Below, one piece after another: positions 13,107 through 23,999 of a DNA stretch of 64,000 nt. The stretch spans positions 16,269,501 through 16,333,500 of the forward strand of contig JAYKKT010000079.1 in the NCBI GenBank assembly GCA_036023115.1, in the 5' to 3' direction. Every line of letters starts with the position of its first letter. Position 1 is the stretch's first letter. This stretch comes from Brasenia schreberi. Its lineage: Eukaryota; Streptophyta; Magnoliopsida; Nymphaeales; Cabombaceae. The notes below the pieces were generated by a model, which was not told the origin of the DNA, did no database searches, and saw only the letters and a program-made list of their open reading frames with translations. Made by a program: the position numbers and the translations under genes.

Positions 13107-14235
13107 CAGTGTTGTCTTACGCGTATTGTATCGCGTATCACTGGGCTCCACGATATAGGCGTATCGTATTGTATTGCCCGTATCGTACTTTAATATTAAA
13201 AAAATACAAAAATCATTTAAAAAATCAAAAAAATTTAGTAAAAATCCAAAAAAATCAGGAAAAAATTTGGTAAATGCTTTAAATTCATATAATGCAAAGT
13301 TTAGTATAGATTGAGCATTCAACATTGAACAATTTTATCCAAATTTACATATTTTGAATAAAAAAAATGAAATACATTTACATTTTACAAATTGTAATCA
13401 GGATCATCAACTAAATAATCTTCATCTTCTCATTGCTGAAGATCCTCATCCTCATCATCAACAACACCTTCTACTTGGAAATCAAATTCTTCATCTCCTT
13501 GATACTGTTGTTGCGCTCCTTCCAAATTAATCCATGCAATGTCTTCTTCAGTTAGGAGGGCATTTTCTTCACTGTCTTCTATAATCCAATCTTCTAATAT
13601 ATCAAAATTATCCAAACTTACTGGATCAAATTAGCTTTCTTGTCTATTTACTTTTTTTAATTGCCTACAATAAAGAAAGATAAATAATTAGTAAATAATA
13701 TTAACAATTGAAGTCAAACAATTTATTGAATTGAACATTTAAGTACTAAGTAAGACAACATTACCTTTCATGAAGGCGCATGTTACAACGAATAAAAACT
13801 AAATCATTCAGTCGCTTATGTTCTAACCTGTTGCGCTTTTTTGTATGGATGTGTTCAAAAACACTCTAATTACTTTCACAACCAGTTGTACTACAGGTTT
13901 GACTCAAAACTTTGACTACAAAATCTTTAAGGTTCAGGCAATCAGTTCCAAACCTATTCCACCAAACATCTGTAGAAAAAGGCAAACATTAGAGACACAA
14001 TCCACAATAATATAAGACAAGTTGATTTAAGAAACTTAAATACGAAAATAACAATTTATTTGGACGCATAGTAGTGCGGTTGCGAATTGCTACAGGCAAA
14101 CCTATAAAGTGAAGAGCATTATCATAGATCTCCATCTCTCGATGTATAGCACGATACGGTGCGATAAGTCTTCAATTGCGATACATTATGGTGTATCGTA
14201 TCTTGTACATATACGGTGCGATACAGATAACATTG
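13107..14235 (-). mobile_element. hAT-superfamily DNA transposon, internally deleted (1129 bp)
   Basis: The ends are CAGTGTTGTCT on the left and AGATAACATTG on the right, an imperfect terminal inverted repeat (9 of 11). The element is flanked on both sides by the exact 8-bp duplication gtttgaac (13099-13106 and 14236-14243), the length typical of hAT. Subterminal regions are rich in gtatcg/cgatac strings. Inside, on the minus strand, lies the C-terminal part of a hAT transposase. The N-terminal and catalytic parts are absent, so the copy is non-autonomous. Confidence 0.9.
13430..14140 (-). pseudogene. hAT transposase C-terminal remnant
   Basis: Reading the minus strand, 14140-14056 encodes a segment containing REMEIYDNALHFIGLP. 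13970-13767 encodes the hAT dimerisation region, with WWNRFG, VKVLSQTCS and HIHTKKRNRLEH. 13615-13430 encodes an acidic tail with EEDIAWINLEGAQQQ. The conserved tryptophan of the CxxNW-SVFE motif is replaced by a stop (TAG at 13866-13868). The pieces are separated by short non-coding stretches that fit introns. The DDE-type catalytic region is missing, so this cannot be a working transposase. Confidence 0.85.
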
Positions 14236-14748
14236 GTTTGAACACATGAAAAAGCGATAAAAGGAAGCTCAAGTAAGAAGGCATGAGAAACTAAACAGTG
14301 AAAATGTTAAAAGAGGAAGAGGAAGAGGAAGACTACAAAAGTGTTAGAAGGAAATAATAAAAAATGATATAGCTTTTGTTAAGTTAACTGTTAGCATGAT
14401 ATAGGATCAAGCTCTATGCAAACAAAGAATCCATGTAGCTGCATGTATGGGAAAAGGCTTAGTTGTTGTCTTTGTACATATATAGATAGATAGATAAATA
14501 AGTAGAATAGTTTGGTATATAGATGATGTGGCCCACATTTCAATCCTAAGTGATATGGAGATGCCCTACCCATTGTGGTAGGCTTGCTTTTGTCCCTAAA
14601 CAGGAAAACTTCAGTTTATCTATTTGCCAAGGTAGATTTGCTATGCATGTTGCTGTTTCTTTGAGAATTGTTACTTGTTAAGGAACTTCATGTCGAGTTT
14701 ACCTTTAATGAAGCTTTGCATGTTTATGTCCATTATAGCAAGAAGCTA

Positions 14749-15449
14749 CTAAGTCACAATGACACTTCTAAGGGGTGGAGTGTCGACCTCGACACTGGTG
14801 CGACACCGACACCGACACTGACACCGTGTCGGTGCGGCATGACAATTTGTAACTCACAGATAAATGGGTCCGGATAATTAAGATTGATTTGTGTATTATG
14901 ATGAAATTAGTAGTTGTTTACCATTTACGTGTTTTGCTTTAATATAAAGTTGTGTACTTGCTATTGTAGCTATATACAATATTAGCTTGAATGATTTTGG
15001 ATGCGGACAATGGGTTTCTTATTTCTCAATTTCATTGGATTCTTGACTCAATACTGTATGCCTTTGCACAGAATAATCTCTGTCACCAAACACATTTGAA
15101 GACCAGGAACATTGCCAGGTCAATAGAACACAAGAGTATGACATCACTAGTGGATCCTAGCACAAATACTAGTATATGCTATATCCTACAAAAGATTTGG
15201 AAACTCTTTGAATCCATAACTTGGATATTTTGTAGCTCGTAAAATCATTCTAAGTTTCAGATCATTATGAGGGAACTTACTAATTGATATCTACGTGCAC
15301 CAAAAATTAGCAAATACTAGTTGTATTATGATTGATTTATGTAGCTTGAATATTATATATAATATATAATATTATATACCCTAACCGTGTCGCCGCACCC
15401 AAAATTTTTGAAATTTGCCGTATCCCGCACCCGCACCCGTGTGACATAG
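14749..15449. mobile_element. Non-autonomous TIR element, 701 bp, hAT-like
   Basis: The termini are CTAAGTCACA and TGTGACATAG, inverted repeats matching at 9 of 10. The flanking octamers agaagcta (14741-14748) and ggaagcta (15450-15457) match at 7 of 8, as expected for an aged 8-bp target duplication. GC-rich subterminal blocks of GTGTCGG/CGACAC type lie near both ends (14780-14850 and 15385-15440), while the interior is AT-rich. No transposase is seen. A palindromic AT stretch lies near 15348-15378. Confidence 0.55.
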
Positions 15450-18400
15450 GGAAGCTACGTCACATGGGTGCCGGACCTGGTGCATGACATGGCATTTTCC
15501 AAACATAATTGGTGCAGGGATATGGTTAAATCTATATCTATCTCTATCTATCTATCTATCTATCTAGATCTATATTTATATTTATATCTATGTATATATA
15601 ATACATGATATCTTATAAAACTATTTATGTCTACAAAATAAATAAGAAAACATTAATACGCAACCAATCCAACTTACCGTTTTCATATGTTAACTCACTA
15701 ATCTATCAATATTTATGGGGTATTCTAGTGATTATAGGACTAAAAGATTTTTAGAATAAACATTACCAAGTTGAAAACAAAAGTAGTATCAGCATTGAGC
15801 TTCCAAGTATCCTACACAAGCGAGGCACCCATATAGAAGTGTCTATATAACATAGGTAGGAAGTAATTCAGTCAGAGAATAATGTGCTTTTAATTGAACC
15901 TTAATGGTCCATCAAGAGTTCCCTCTTTCTCACGAAAACAGCAACTTTGGTGTTAATTGCATAATTTCACCTTTTAGGAGGTGCTTGTTTCACCTCTGAG
16001 GGGAAACTAGCTGCTTGGGATCTGCATCAATTAGGTTTGCTGTTAGCTGGATCTACATCTATATTGCTTCTTGAAGTCTGCAACAATCACAAGAATCGCG
16101 CTGGTTTTCTAGTTACCAAATGCGAGAAGCAACTCATGCAAATTGTGCATGTTTCAAAGTGTAGGAATAGCTTATTAAGTTGGTAGCTTTCTTCTGGACC
16201 TAGTATTTTTTCCCCATCCGATCATGACATTGCTGCTTTGTATGCAACTGTAGTCCAAGTAAGTCTTTCCCCAACCAGAAAGGTGTTGTAATTCCAAATA
16301 CTCCATCAAATTGCCTAATATGCTACCAAAGTGGAAGCTAAAGAACAAAGTGCGTTTGGCTCACTTTGGTCAGAGATGAAAGCTTTGTTAGGAGCGCTGC
16401 ATCAGCACGATGCTTGTTTGCAGTAAACTAATGGAAAAATAGGTTCCAGAGAATCCAGACTACAAGATATCATGGTTGCAGTTTTTCTATTAGCGGTGGA
16501 AGTCTAGGCACAGGTTGATCAACTGGTTATTTAAAGTGTAATCTTATGTTCTATATTTCTCTTAATTCGTGTTGTTTTATTTAAACTTTGAAAATTTATG
16601 CAGAGTTTTCTTAAGAGATTGATTGCTACGAGGATTGTGAAGAACATATAGAAGATCGCTACAAGGAACGATTGTCCTCCCATTCGTCTAATCAAACTGT
16701 ATTTTGTCACTGGAAGTAGCATTGCAACTTGCTTCTTGTAGCAAGAAACATATAGAAGATTGCAGAGAACTATATAGGCATTTTTGGCTTGGTTTCTTTA
16801 GAATTACTCTATCAACTCTGCCGAAGTCACTGAAATCTGTTATATCTTGATCCAACCCAGTATCATCTCCAAGGCGCCTTCTTGCAATTGGTGCTTATTG
16901 TTTGGCTGTTTACGTGGTGAACGATGTTACTTTAGTTTTCTAGGTCTATGATCAGGTAATTGTATCATTTTAACCTATATATACGTGCATGTAGCACTGT
17001 ATTGTATTACATGCATAGTATCTTATGGAATTATCATATTAAGTGATTCACAGTCACAGTCATAGTACCCGAAGGATGAGTATCATCAGGTAGAGCAGTC
17101 GCACCATTGAGTTGCATAAACAGTGGTTCTCTTCTCTTAATTTATTTGTTTCAACTGTAGTATTTAATTTCTTGTGTTCATTCTTTCATTGCATATTCAT
17201 TGTTTGTTTCACCCTTGTTTGTTCATGTCTCTAAATATTGATTCTATGCACACATGCACATATTTAATATCCTTATGTTCTATATTCTTTTCATTTTTTT
17301 CTACAGACTACACTAGTTGTCTATACTTTTTGTTTAACTGGTGTATCATGTACAAATTAATGTCTTGTAAAGAATGAGATGACAGAGAAGATCACTGTTG
17401 AAACTTGAAACTATAAACTTAAAGCTTATCTACGGAAGTGTAAATATGGCTGATCTTTCTCATTAAGCTGATGCTCTTAGTTAAAGAAAAAGTAGATCGT
17501 CAGACCACCCAAGTTGTTGCTTAGTTCATTTTGACGAGAAAGTTAGCTATTCTTTCGCTCTCTCTAAAAGAAAGAACACGCTCATTTTTATTTTGGTTTT
17601 AAGAACACTCTTGGATTCTAGTGGTGTCAACGTCGCTCCAATTCTAATTTAAAGAGCAAGAAAAGTTGAATACGGATACAAAAGACATCCTAATCCACCT
17701 AGACATCATGACACTAAACGAATTAAAAGAGATTGTCTAGCTTGGTACTCACTCATGACACAACCGATGGTAAGGTAATGAATCTTCTGTAGGGCACAGA
17801 ACAAGTCAAGGAAGAAGAGTAACTGATCAGTTAGTATATTTTTGCTGCTTTCTTTTCTGATCTAATCAACACGTTCTTTTGGTTACAATGGGGAGGCCGA
17901 AGCAAGGTATGCACTCCACAGGGTATTGAACTCATGGCCTTCATCTTGTGAGTTGATCCCCTGCCAGCAGAGACAATGCTCTGAGTTCAACATGTTTCTC
18001 TTTTTCCTTTTCTTCATTAAAGGATATTCGGAGACATACTCGACTAATTGATCCATTTCAAGGACTCTACTGTACTGATGTATCATCTACTAGCTTTCAT
18101 TATTTATAAAACTCCAGGAGTTGATGAGACTCTCTTAGCGTAGTTTAACAGTCTGAAACCAAAAGCTCGAATGCCCTTTTGATTTTCTTTTTGATCAATG
18201 ATACATCCTTTACTAGACCTGCTCCTGTCTCGAGTCAAGAGAAAGCTAAATAAAACATTCTATTGCACCAATATTGAACCAATTAGTGAGTTACTTATAT
18301 AACAAGCTTCTTATGGTTGAATACTGTCTGGTGATCCACATATAAAGCAAAAAGAATTTCACGTTATTCCTTCCTTTTCGGGAAGGGAAGACTATGAATA

Positions 18401-19254
18401 ACCTATCGATTGCTGCTACAGAAGGTTCTTCCAATCCCTTCTCCCCGTAGACTCCCAACTTGGATCTCCCACTGGGATTACTAAGCGCACAACCGTTTTA
18501 TTAAGGATACACCCCATTTACTTTTTTCTGAGAAACCCCAAAGTATCCTTGTGCACACTCTCATTCAGGACTTCTCCCTGTCAGATCTCTCCCTCCGCCT
18601 CTCTTTCTCTCCATTGCCCTCCCGTTTGCTACTGGAAACCGAGTGTGTGCTTAGTAACACCCTTGTAGCTAATTGCCTGTGCTTCTCTCTCCATTTCTTT
18701 TTGTCCCTTTTTCGGCCCTTTTTTCTTCTCGTCGGCCTCATCTCTCCGTTTTCCCTCTTGCTTCATTATAGGAGAGAAACACGAAAGCTGTGCCTATAAA
18801 AATCAAAACAAATCAGACATTTTGTGGACTTGAACAATTGAAGTGATAATTTAAATGTAATTATATTGGTTGATTGTGAGGGTGATGAAATTGATTATTT
18901 ATGAATATTTAAAACTAATATGGTATTTTAGAGTTGGAGTTAGTTATTTTAGTATGCTAGAGAAGTTGAAAAGCACAATAATATAACTGTAATACTTTGT
19001 TCCGGAAAGATGAAAAAAGCAAGGTCTTATAGGAGTAAAAATGAGTTTGATGTTGAAAGTAGTAATTTTATTGGTAAAAAAAAGGTAAAATGCCCACTTT
19101 CACTCAAAAGAAAGGTTAAAGTGATGGTTCTTGGAGGTTACCTATCGCTAATGGAACACATGATCATCCATTGCGATTGTAACTTGAAGGACATGCATAT
19201 ACAAATAGATTGATTGATATTGTATCAAATCTCATGTAAAGCAAAAGATGACTC
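15450..19254. other. Intergenic, no gene recognised
   Basis: Mostly AT-rich with (TCTA)n tracts near 15540-15600. The short frames here show no domains. A tRNA-like reverse-oriented block around 17890-17990 (maybe a SINE relic) contains a gagttcaatacc string on the minus strand. 18360-18530 is a little less AT-rich, with no recognisable gene. A first attempt to extend the downstream LINE fragment to about 19010 gave only weak similarity. Confidence 0.35.
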
Positions 19255-19724
19255 AAATATGTTACACATAGAATTAATACAAGTTGATTAAAATATAGAT
19301 GTGCATGAGGTATTTTATGTGATAAGAAGATACTATTAAAGTTAAAAGGTAAATATTTTAGAGCAACAATTAGACCCATTATGTTTTATGGTTTTGAGTA
19401 TTGAGTAATTAATTATCAATATGTACAAAGGATGTCTGTGACAGAAATAAAGATGCTCAAATGGATGAGCAGTTACATAAGAAAAGATCGTACATGTAAT
19501 GAGATTATTAAAAACAAATTGAGAGTAACATCAATAGATAATAAAATGAGGAAAAGCTAGATGGTTTGAACATGTAGAAAGATTACTAAAGGAAGCTCTA
19601 ATAATAAAGCATGATTTAACTTATGTTGAGTTAACAGTTAGCATGATAGATGACTGAGCTTTACATAAACAAAGAATCCATATAGCCAACCCCATGTAGT
19701 ATGTAAAAGGGCTTAGTTGTTGTT
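19255..19724 (+). mobile_element. RTE-type LINE 3' fragment
   Basis: The sequence matches the LINE at about 61088-61630: atgttacacatagaattaat, gtgataagaagata, gatgtctgtgacagaaat, aacaaagaatccatatagcc, then gggcttagttgttgtt. It covers the region after the reverse transcriptase core to the 3' end. Many stops and small deletions show it is old. Its tail directly abuts the 3' end of an inverted SINE. Confidence 0.85.
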
Positions 19725-19866
19725 CTACAAGAGAAGGCTGAATTCCAACACCAACACCCACACCCACACCCACACCCACACATGCACCCTCTGGGAGTTG
19801 AACTCCCAACCAACAACAATGGTGCTAGACTACCTTACCATTTGAGCTAACGCTCTAGGTGCAACC
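19725..19866 (-). mobile_element. tRNA-derived SINE, copy A
   Basis: On the minus strand the copy reads gagcgttagctcaaatggta (A-box-like) and gggagttcaactcccagagg (B-box-like). A gggtgcatgtgt segment, an expanded (GGTGTG)n run and a tail close to ttcagccttctcttgtag follow. The same order of blocks occurs at about 40704 and 40921. No coding capacity is present. Confidence 0.65.
19757..19785. repeat. (CACACC)n microsatellite in SINE copy A
   Basis: Four to five hexamer units of ccacac type lie within the SINE body. In the copy at 40921 the equivalent position is a single tgggtgtgt, so the array expanded after insertion. Confidence 0.8.
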
Positions 19867-20546
19867 TTAACACATTTGACTTAGTAAAGAAAACTGTGAT
19901 GTGGCTATCAAACTACGCAATTTCAATAATTGAAGGGAGACAACTTTACTAAAATATTGCGCTGGTTGACTTATTACGGAACTAGCTATACCACAAATTT
20001 AAAACGTGTCTACCTACTACACCACTGTGGCCGATATCCTAAAAACACACAAACCGGTAGCAGATGTAACTATTAAAACCTGGAAATGGGAGGAAGCAAA
20101 ATAAGTTGAGAATTGCCCAGGAGGCACTTGGATCAGCAAAGTGTAAACAAATCTTGTGCTTCCACTGGGCTGATGACCGCAGAAAGAGTCAATGGTGGGA
20201 GTTGTAAAATTTTCTTTTTGTCTGGTCGAGAAAATGTAAAAAAGAGAGAGAGAAACTTATGACAAGGATTCATTGAATGGCAGGAGCCACGACTACGACT
20301 CTCCTGGGTAGGTGGTAGCCTCATGAAGGCCTTCAAGTGGAAGATCTTGAGTTCGATACGTGGGATTTACACACTTGTTAGGTGGTCTGCCTAATCCCAA
20401 CTTTGCTATCAAAAGGAAAATCCGTTACTTGATTTGATACGTTAACCATTTTTGAAGAGAGTTTCATAAAGGTGTGTTTGAATGCCAGGCCCACAGGGCA
20501 CTGGAGGAATGGCCGCAATGGCCTAGGCCCCTGCCTACCTTATGGG
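19867..20546. other. Intergenic, possible SINE relic
   Basis: No gene is seen. At 20285-20350 ggtagcctcatgaagg followed by cttgagttcgatacgtggg resembles a tRNA-derived promoter (A and B boxes). The ctatcaaaagg that follows could be its tail. This is only a suggestion. Confidence 0.3.
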
Positions 20547-20719
20547 CAGTAGCAGATCTATATTAAGCTGAGGTGGGGCATTCGTTCCATCCGAAATTAC
20601 AAAAATAGACTTAAACTCTACAGCACATAGGGAGATCTAGAAGTTATAATACATAGTTCACCCCATTCAAAAAGGGGTTATTGGCTCTACCCAAAAAGAG
20701 TTTTTTGGATCCACCACTA
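20547..20719. mobile_element. MITE related to the 57758-57925 element
   Basis: The left end CAGTAGCAGATCTATA is almost the same as the end of the MITE at 57758. The right end ggatccaccacta is a diverged inverse. The flanks cttatggg and cttatgaa agree at 6 of 8, compatible with a decayed 8-bp duplication. No coding capacity. Confidence 0.55.
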
Positions 20720-22233
20720 CTTATGAAGTGTTTGATTACGAATACTGAACTGGAATTACAGTTCCAATTCCAGCAGCTCACCACCAAGGGTGCCGCTGGT
20801 TGGCCTTGTAATAGGTTAATCTGCGCCGAGGCCTGTGTTTAATTATGAGGAATTTTTTGAGTTCTGTAGTCTCAGGCCTTGCAATCAGACAAGCAGTTGG
20901 TGTCTACATGGATGTTATTTGCTTCACTCAAACAAGCAGTGAGTGAAAAATGAAGAACTTAAAGTTTGGATGATATTTGAATTGCTTCTTGTCTGTGGAG
21001 AGCTTCAAAATTTAGTTGTTCACAAGACATTAAATTTGAAATATCTATGTGCATTGTTGTCTCTCTCTATACACACACAAACACATACATGTCCGCAAGC
21101 ATGCATATATGCACAACGACATATGGGGGAGCATTGATGTGGTTTGGTGTCATAATAGCTCATGGAAATAGACATGGTCGGTTCTGGGTAACCAGGACTC
21201 GTGATTCCAAATTGCTGGTTCAGGTTTGCTTGGAATAGTGAACTATAACAGAACAAGGTTTCACCCAGTTTTGGTTCCAGTTTGAACAGAAACAAAAAAA
21301 ATGGTAAAAGGAATTTCAAAAAATGTATAAAATGGGAAGAAAACTGGCCCTTTGGAACCACCGTTTTCAGTTCTGGTCTTGCCCGGTTTCATAGAAGGGG
21401 AAACAATAACCAAACCTGGAATCACCCCAGTTATGATCCCTGGTTCGGTTTGCCAGTTCTGGTTACAGCTAATTTTGAGACCAATTCACCTCCAGTTCAA
21501 ATAGGCGAGCCCGTTCCGAACATGCCATGCCTGTATGGAAGTAGCACTATTAAATGCCTTTCAATTCTTGAAGGGATGGGTATTTGAATAATGCTCAAAA
21601 TTCGTATTTTGTCTAATTTCATGAATAAATTGAAAAAACAGAAAGCTAAACATGTTCCAATTGATAATTTTGCATTTTGGCACTTAATTGATATTAATAA
21701 GGGAAATACCTTATTAATTTTGGTGAATCACACTAGCGAGAAGTATTCACAGACACGCACACGCATACACATAAGGGTGTTTACGGTTCACTTTGGTTTG
21801 GTTCTAGTCTTAACATCAAACCAACTACTTGTGGTTCTTTGTACTTTTGAGAATTGAATCAAACCATGACATGATCAGAATCGAATAGAACTAGTGGTTC
21901 CAGTTCAGTTTAGTTTAGAATCATGATTTTATTTATTCAGATTTGGCTAAAGATGGTCGTGGGCAATACCTTCTCCCAAAAATAAATTAATCTAATATCA
22001 TATGACCAATAACCACGTATCAAACATTAATATGATAAGAATATATACTATACTTGATATCAGCGAAAAAGGTACACATTGTTCAAACCCTTATGAACGA
22101 GATGGATCACCTCCTCTCGGTACGGTATTAAACTTCTTTTTTCAAAAGGTTTTCTAGTGATTCAGTTTGACTCTCATGGTTCGGCTTTAATACTAGAACT
22201 AGAAGTGTGACCGAAAGTTCAAGTCTGTGTAGT
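20720..22233. other. GGTTC-rich repeat debris upstream of copia-A
   Basis: Stretches at 21170-21500 and 21773-22200 are rich in ggttc/gaacc, ggttccag and tggttcggtt strings. The block at 21773-21935 is related to blocks at 41090 and 54236. The open frames that cross these regions are composition artefacts. No gene is recognised. Confidence 0.45.
21773..21935 (+). repeat. Dispersed GGTTC family, copy 1
   Basis: The block contains ttggtttggttctagtctta, then tcaaaccaac, gtacttttgagaattgaatc and aaaccatgacatg. The same order occurs at 54250-54350 and, more weakly, at 41100-41200. Its start (agggtgtttacgg) resembles hAT-type MITE ends, but paired ends were not confirmed. Confidence 0.5.
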
Positions 22234-22450
22234 TGAAAGGAAATATATGGTCATTTTCGGCAACTCCAACACAGAAACGGTTGGACTGACCATTCATATG
22301 TCGAAGGGATGTGGGAAAGGATGGCTGTAATCGCTATCAAATGCTGAAACCATCGAACGGTTTTCTAAGCTTATCCATAACCGTATGGATAAGGGACTCT
22401 AGGAAAGGAAAGCCCATTATAAAATCCGGGAGGAAAGAGGAGCAGGCGCT
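22234..22450 (+). repeat. copia-A 5' LTR, truncated
   Basis: It matches the 3' LTR from 27168: aggaaatatatg, then ggatggctgtaat, ttatccataaccgt, aagggactc and gggaggaaagaggag. The match stops at about the promoter region, just where the 3' LTR shows aataaata. The downstream R-U5 part is missing, and the leader (cctcgggcaacgg near 22530) follows soon after. Confidence 0.8.
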
Positions 22451-23162
22451 GCTCTCTCTCTCCCCTCCACGTTTTTAACACATCAGAAGCGGTTTCAAAA
22501 AACTACCCGACAGTTTCAGAAAACCACCTCGGGCAACGGATTGAAAAGTTTGTTATGTTCGGTCGATTTTTGAAAATTACAAACTGTCACTAAACAAAAT
22601 TACCAAAATATCAAAATATTTTTACGTAAAAAGACTGTTTTGCCCTTATTCGGGCGAAAAGTTGGTTTTGTACTCTATTAATTTATTAAAATTATGAAAA
22701 ACTAGGATATTGATTTACTTTCTTGCCCTTCCCGATTAAATTTATTGCATTAATGCTACTATGTCAAAAGACAAATTTGTCCTTGTCCTTTCAAGAAAAT
22801 TATAGAATTTTTTTAAGGGAAAAATTATGAATTTACCCCTGATCAATGGTGAATTTTCAGAAATATCAAACACCAATTTTACTGTTCTACCCTTGGTCTT
22901 TGTGGAAAATTATAAAATCGGATAAACAAATCAAATTATTGTATTACCCCTAGTGTTTTGGGAAATTAACAAAGGCAGGAATTTTTGAGAAAAAATTATG
23001 GATTTGTCCCAGTTTGTTTATATATTAAAAATGAGTTATTATCAACTCATTTTTGTGATATTTTGCATCGTGCTAATTAGATTCATGCTATATGTATTTT
23101 GTTGCTTGATAAATGTGTTCTTTTTAGACTATCTAATTGTTATAATTGCCAAAAACATAAAA

Positions 23163-23594
23163 ATGAACTCTACAATATGTGTGTCAGAATTGACAAAGAC
23201 TGAAAAGCTAAACGGTCTAAACTTTCAAACATGTAAGAGAAGGATACTACTTGATTTAACACTTGAAGGTGTAGATTTTTGCCTAAAAGAAATTATGCGT
23301 CTGCCACCACCACACACAATAGAGCAACAAATAGAAATGTATAAAACATTTCTTAAAGACGATATAATAGCAAGAACCGTCATGTTGACGTACATGGAGG
23401 ATGACTTGATTAGGGTCTTCGAGGAGTTTGAGACCGTGAAAGAGTTGTTCGATTCTATAATAGCCAAATACGATACAACTGCCAAGCTGCTATTACAAAA
23501 ATATAATTCATTCAAAATGAAAGAAGGGAATAATATAGTAGAACATGTAAACCATATGTTAGTAATAGCAAGGGACCTAGCTATGACAAAATGA
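23163..23594 (+). pseudogene. copia-A gag remnant
   Basis: The frame opens with MNSTICVSELTKTEKLNGLN and continues through the copia gag motifs LPPPHTIEQQ, MYKTFLKDD, MEDDLIRVFEEFETVKELFD and NNIVEHVNHMLV, typical of the capsid region. It ends in a premature stop after RDLAMTK. A following frame (to 23992) is Lys-rich and carries a partial zinc knuckle (VNCFTCENM). The close relative in opposite orientation lies at 46113-46448. Confidence 0.85.
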
Positions 23595-23999
23595 GTTATC
23601 CCAGAATCGATGCAAATATCTACAATATTGAACAATCTTTTCCTATCATGGAACATAATCACCATTGTCCTCACGCTAGGGCCATAAATCAACCTTTCAA
23701 GATTGCCCCTGAAACTAGCAATTGAGTAAGAATATATGAGTAAAAATAGAAAGAAAAATTGCTAGTAGTAGAAGATAAGATAGTGTCTAGCTCGAAACCC
23801 AAACAAAGGAGAAATAAACCAAACAAAAAGTTTGACAAAAATAACAAAAAATACAGTCAATCTTTTAAGAAAATGCAGGAAACTATTTTTCAGGTCAACT
23901 GTTTCACTTGTGAAAATATGAAACAAGAGGGATTACCGCAACAAGAAGAGTGGAGAAAACAACCCACAACGCAAACAATCAGAGAAACATGACATAATC

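Larger units (their letters stand above)
13052..14476 (+). mobile_element. RTE-type LINE 3' fragment, split by a hAT insertion
   Basis: Bases 13052-13106 match the LINE region at about 61348-61402 (gataataaaatgag, ttaagatggtttg). The match resumes after the hAT element at 14244 and runs through the LINE end, with aaacaaagaatccatgtagc followed by tatgggaaaaggcttagttgttg. Removing the hAT element and one target-duplication copy restores the LINE colinearly. The remaining coding sequence is broken. Confidence 0.85.

Noticed and set aside
12936..13325. 129-codon minus-strand frame with an Ile-Tyr repeat
   Set aside because: Its C-terminal third is the translated (AT)n repeat, and the rest crosses the LINE/hAT junction.
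17450..18530. Possible organellar (mitochondrial) DNA insertion
   Set aside because: The style of the sequence, with mirrored strings such as ttcgggaagggaag, recalled plant mitochondrial DNA. No rRNA, tRNA or organellar gene could be recognised, so there is no support.
21020..21587. Overlapping frames of about 100 codons
   Set aside because: They fall in GGTTC-rich repeat debris and a (CA)n tract, with no domain and no conserved splice structure.
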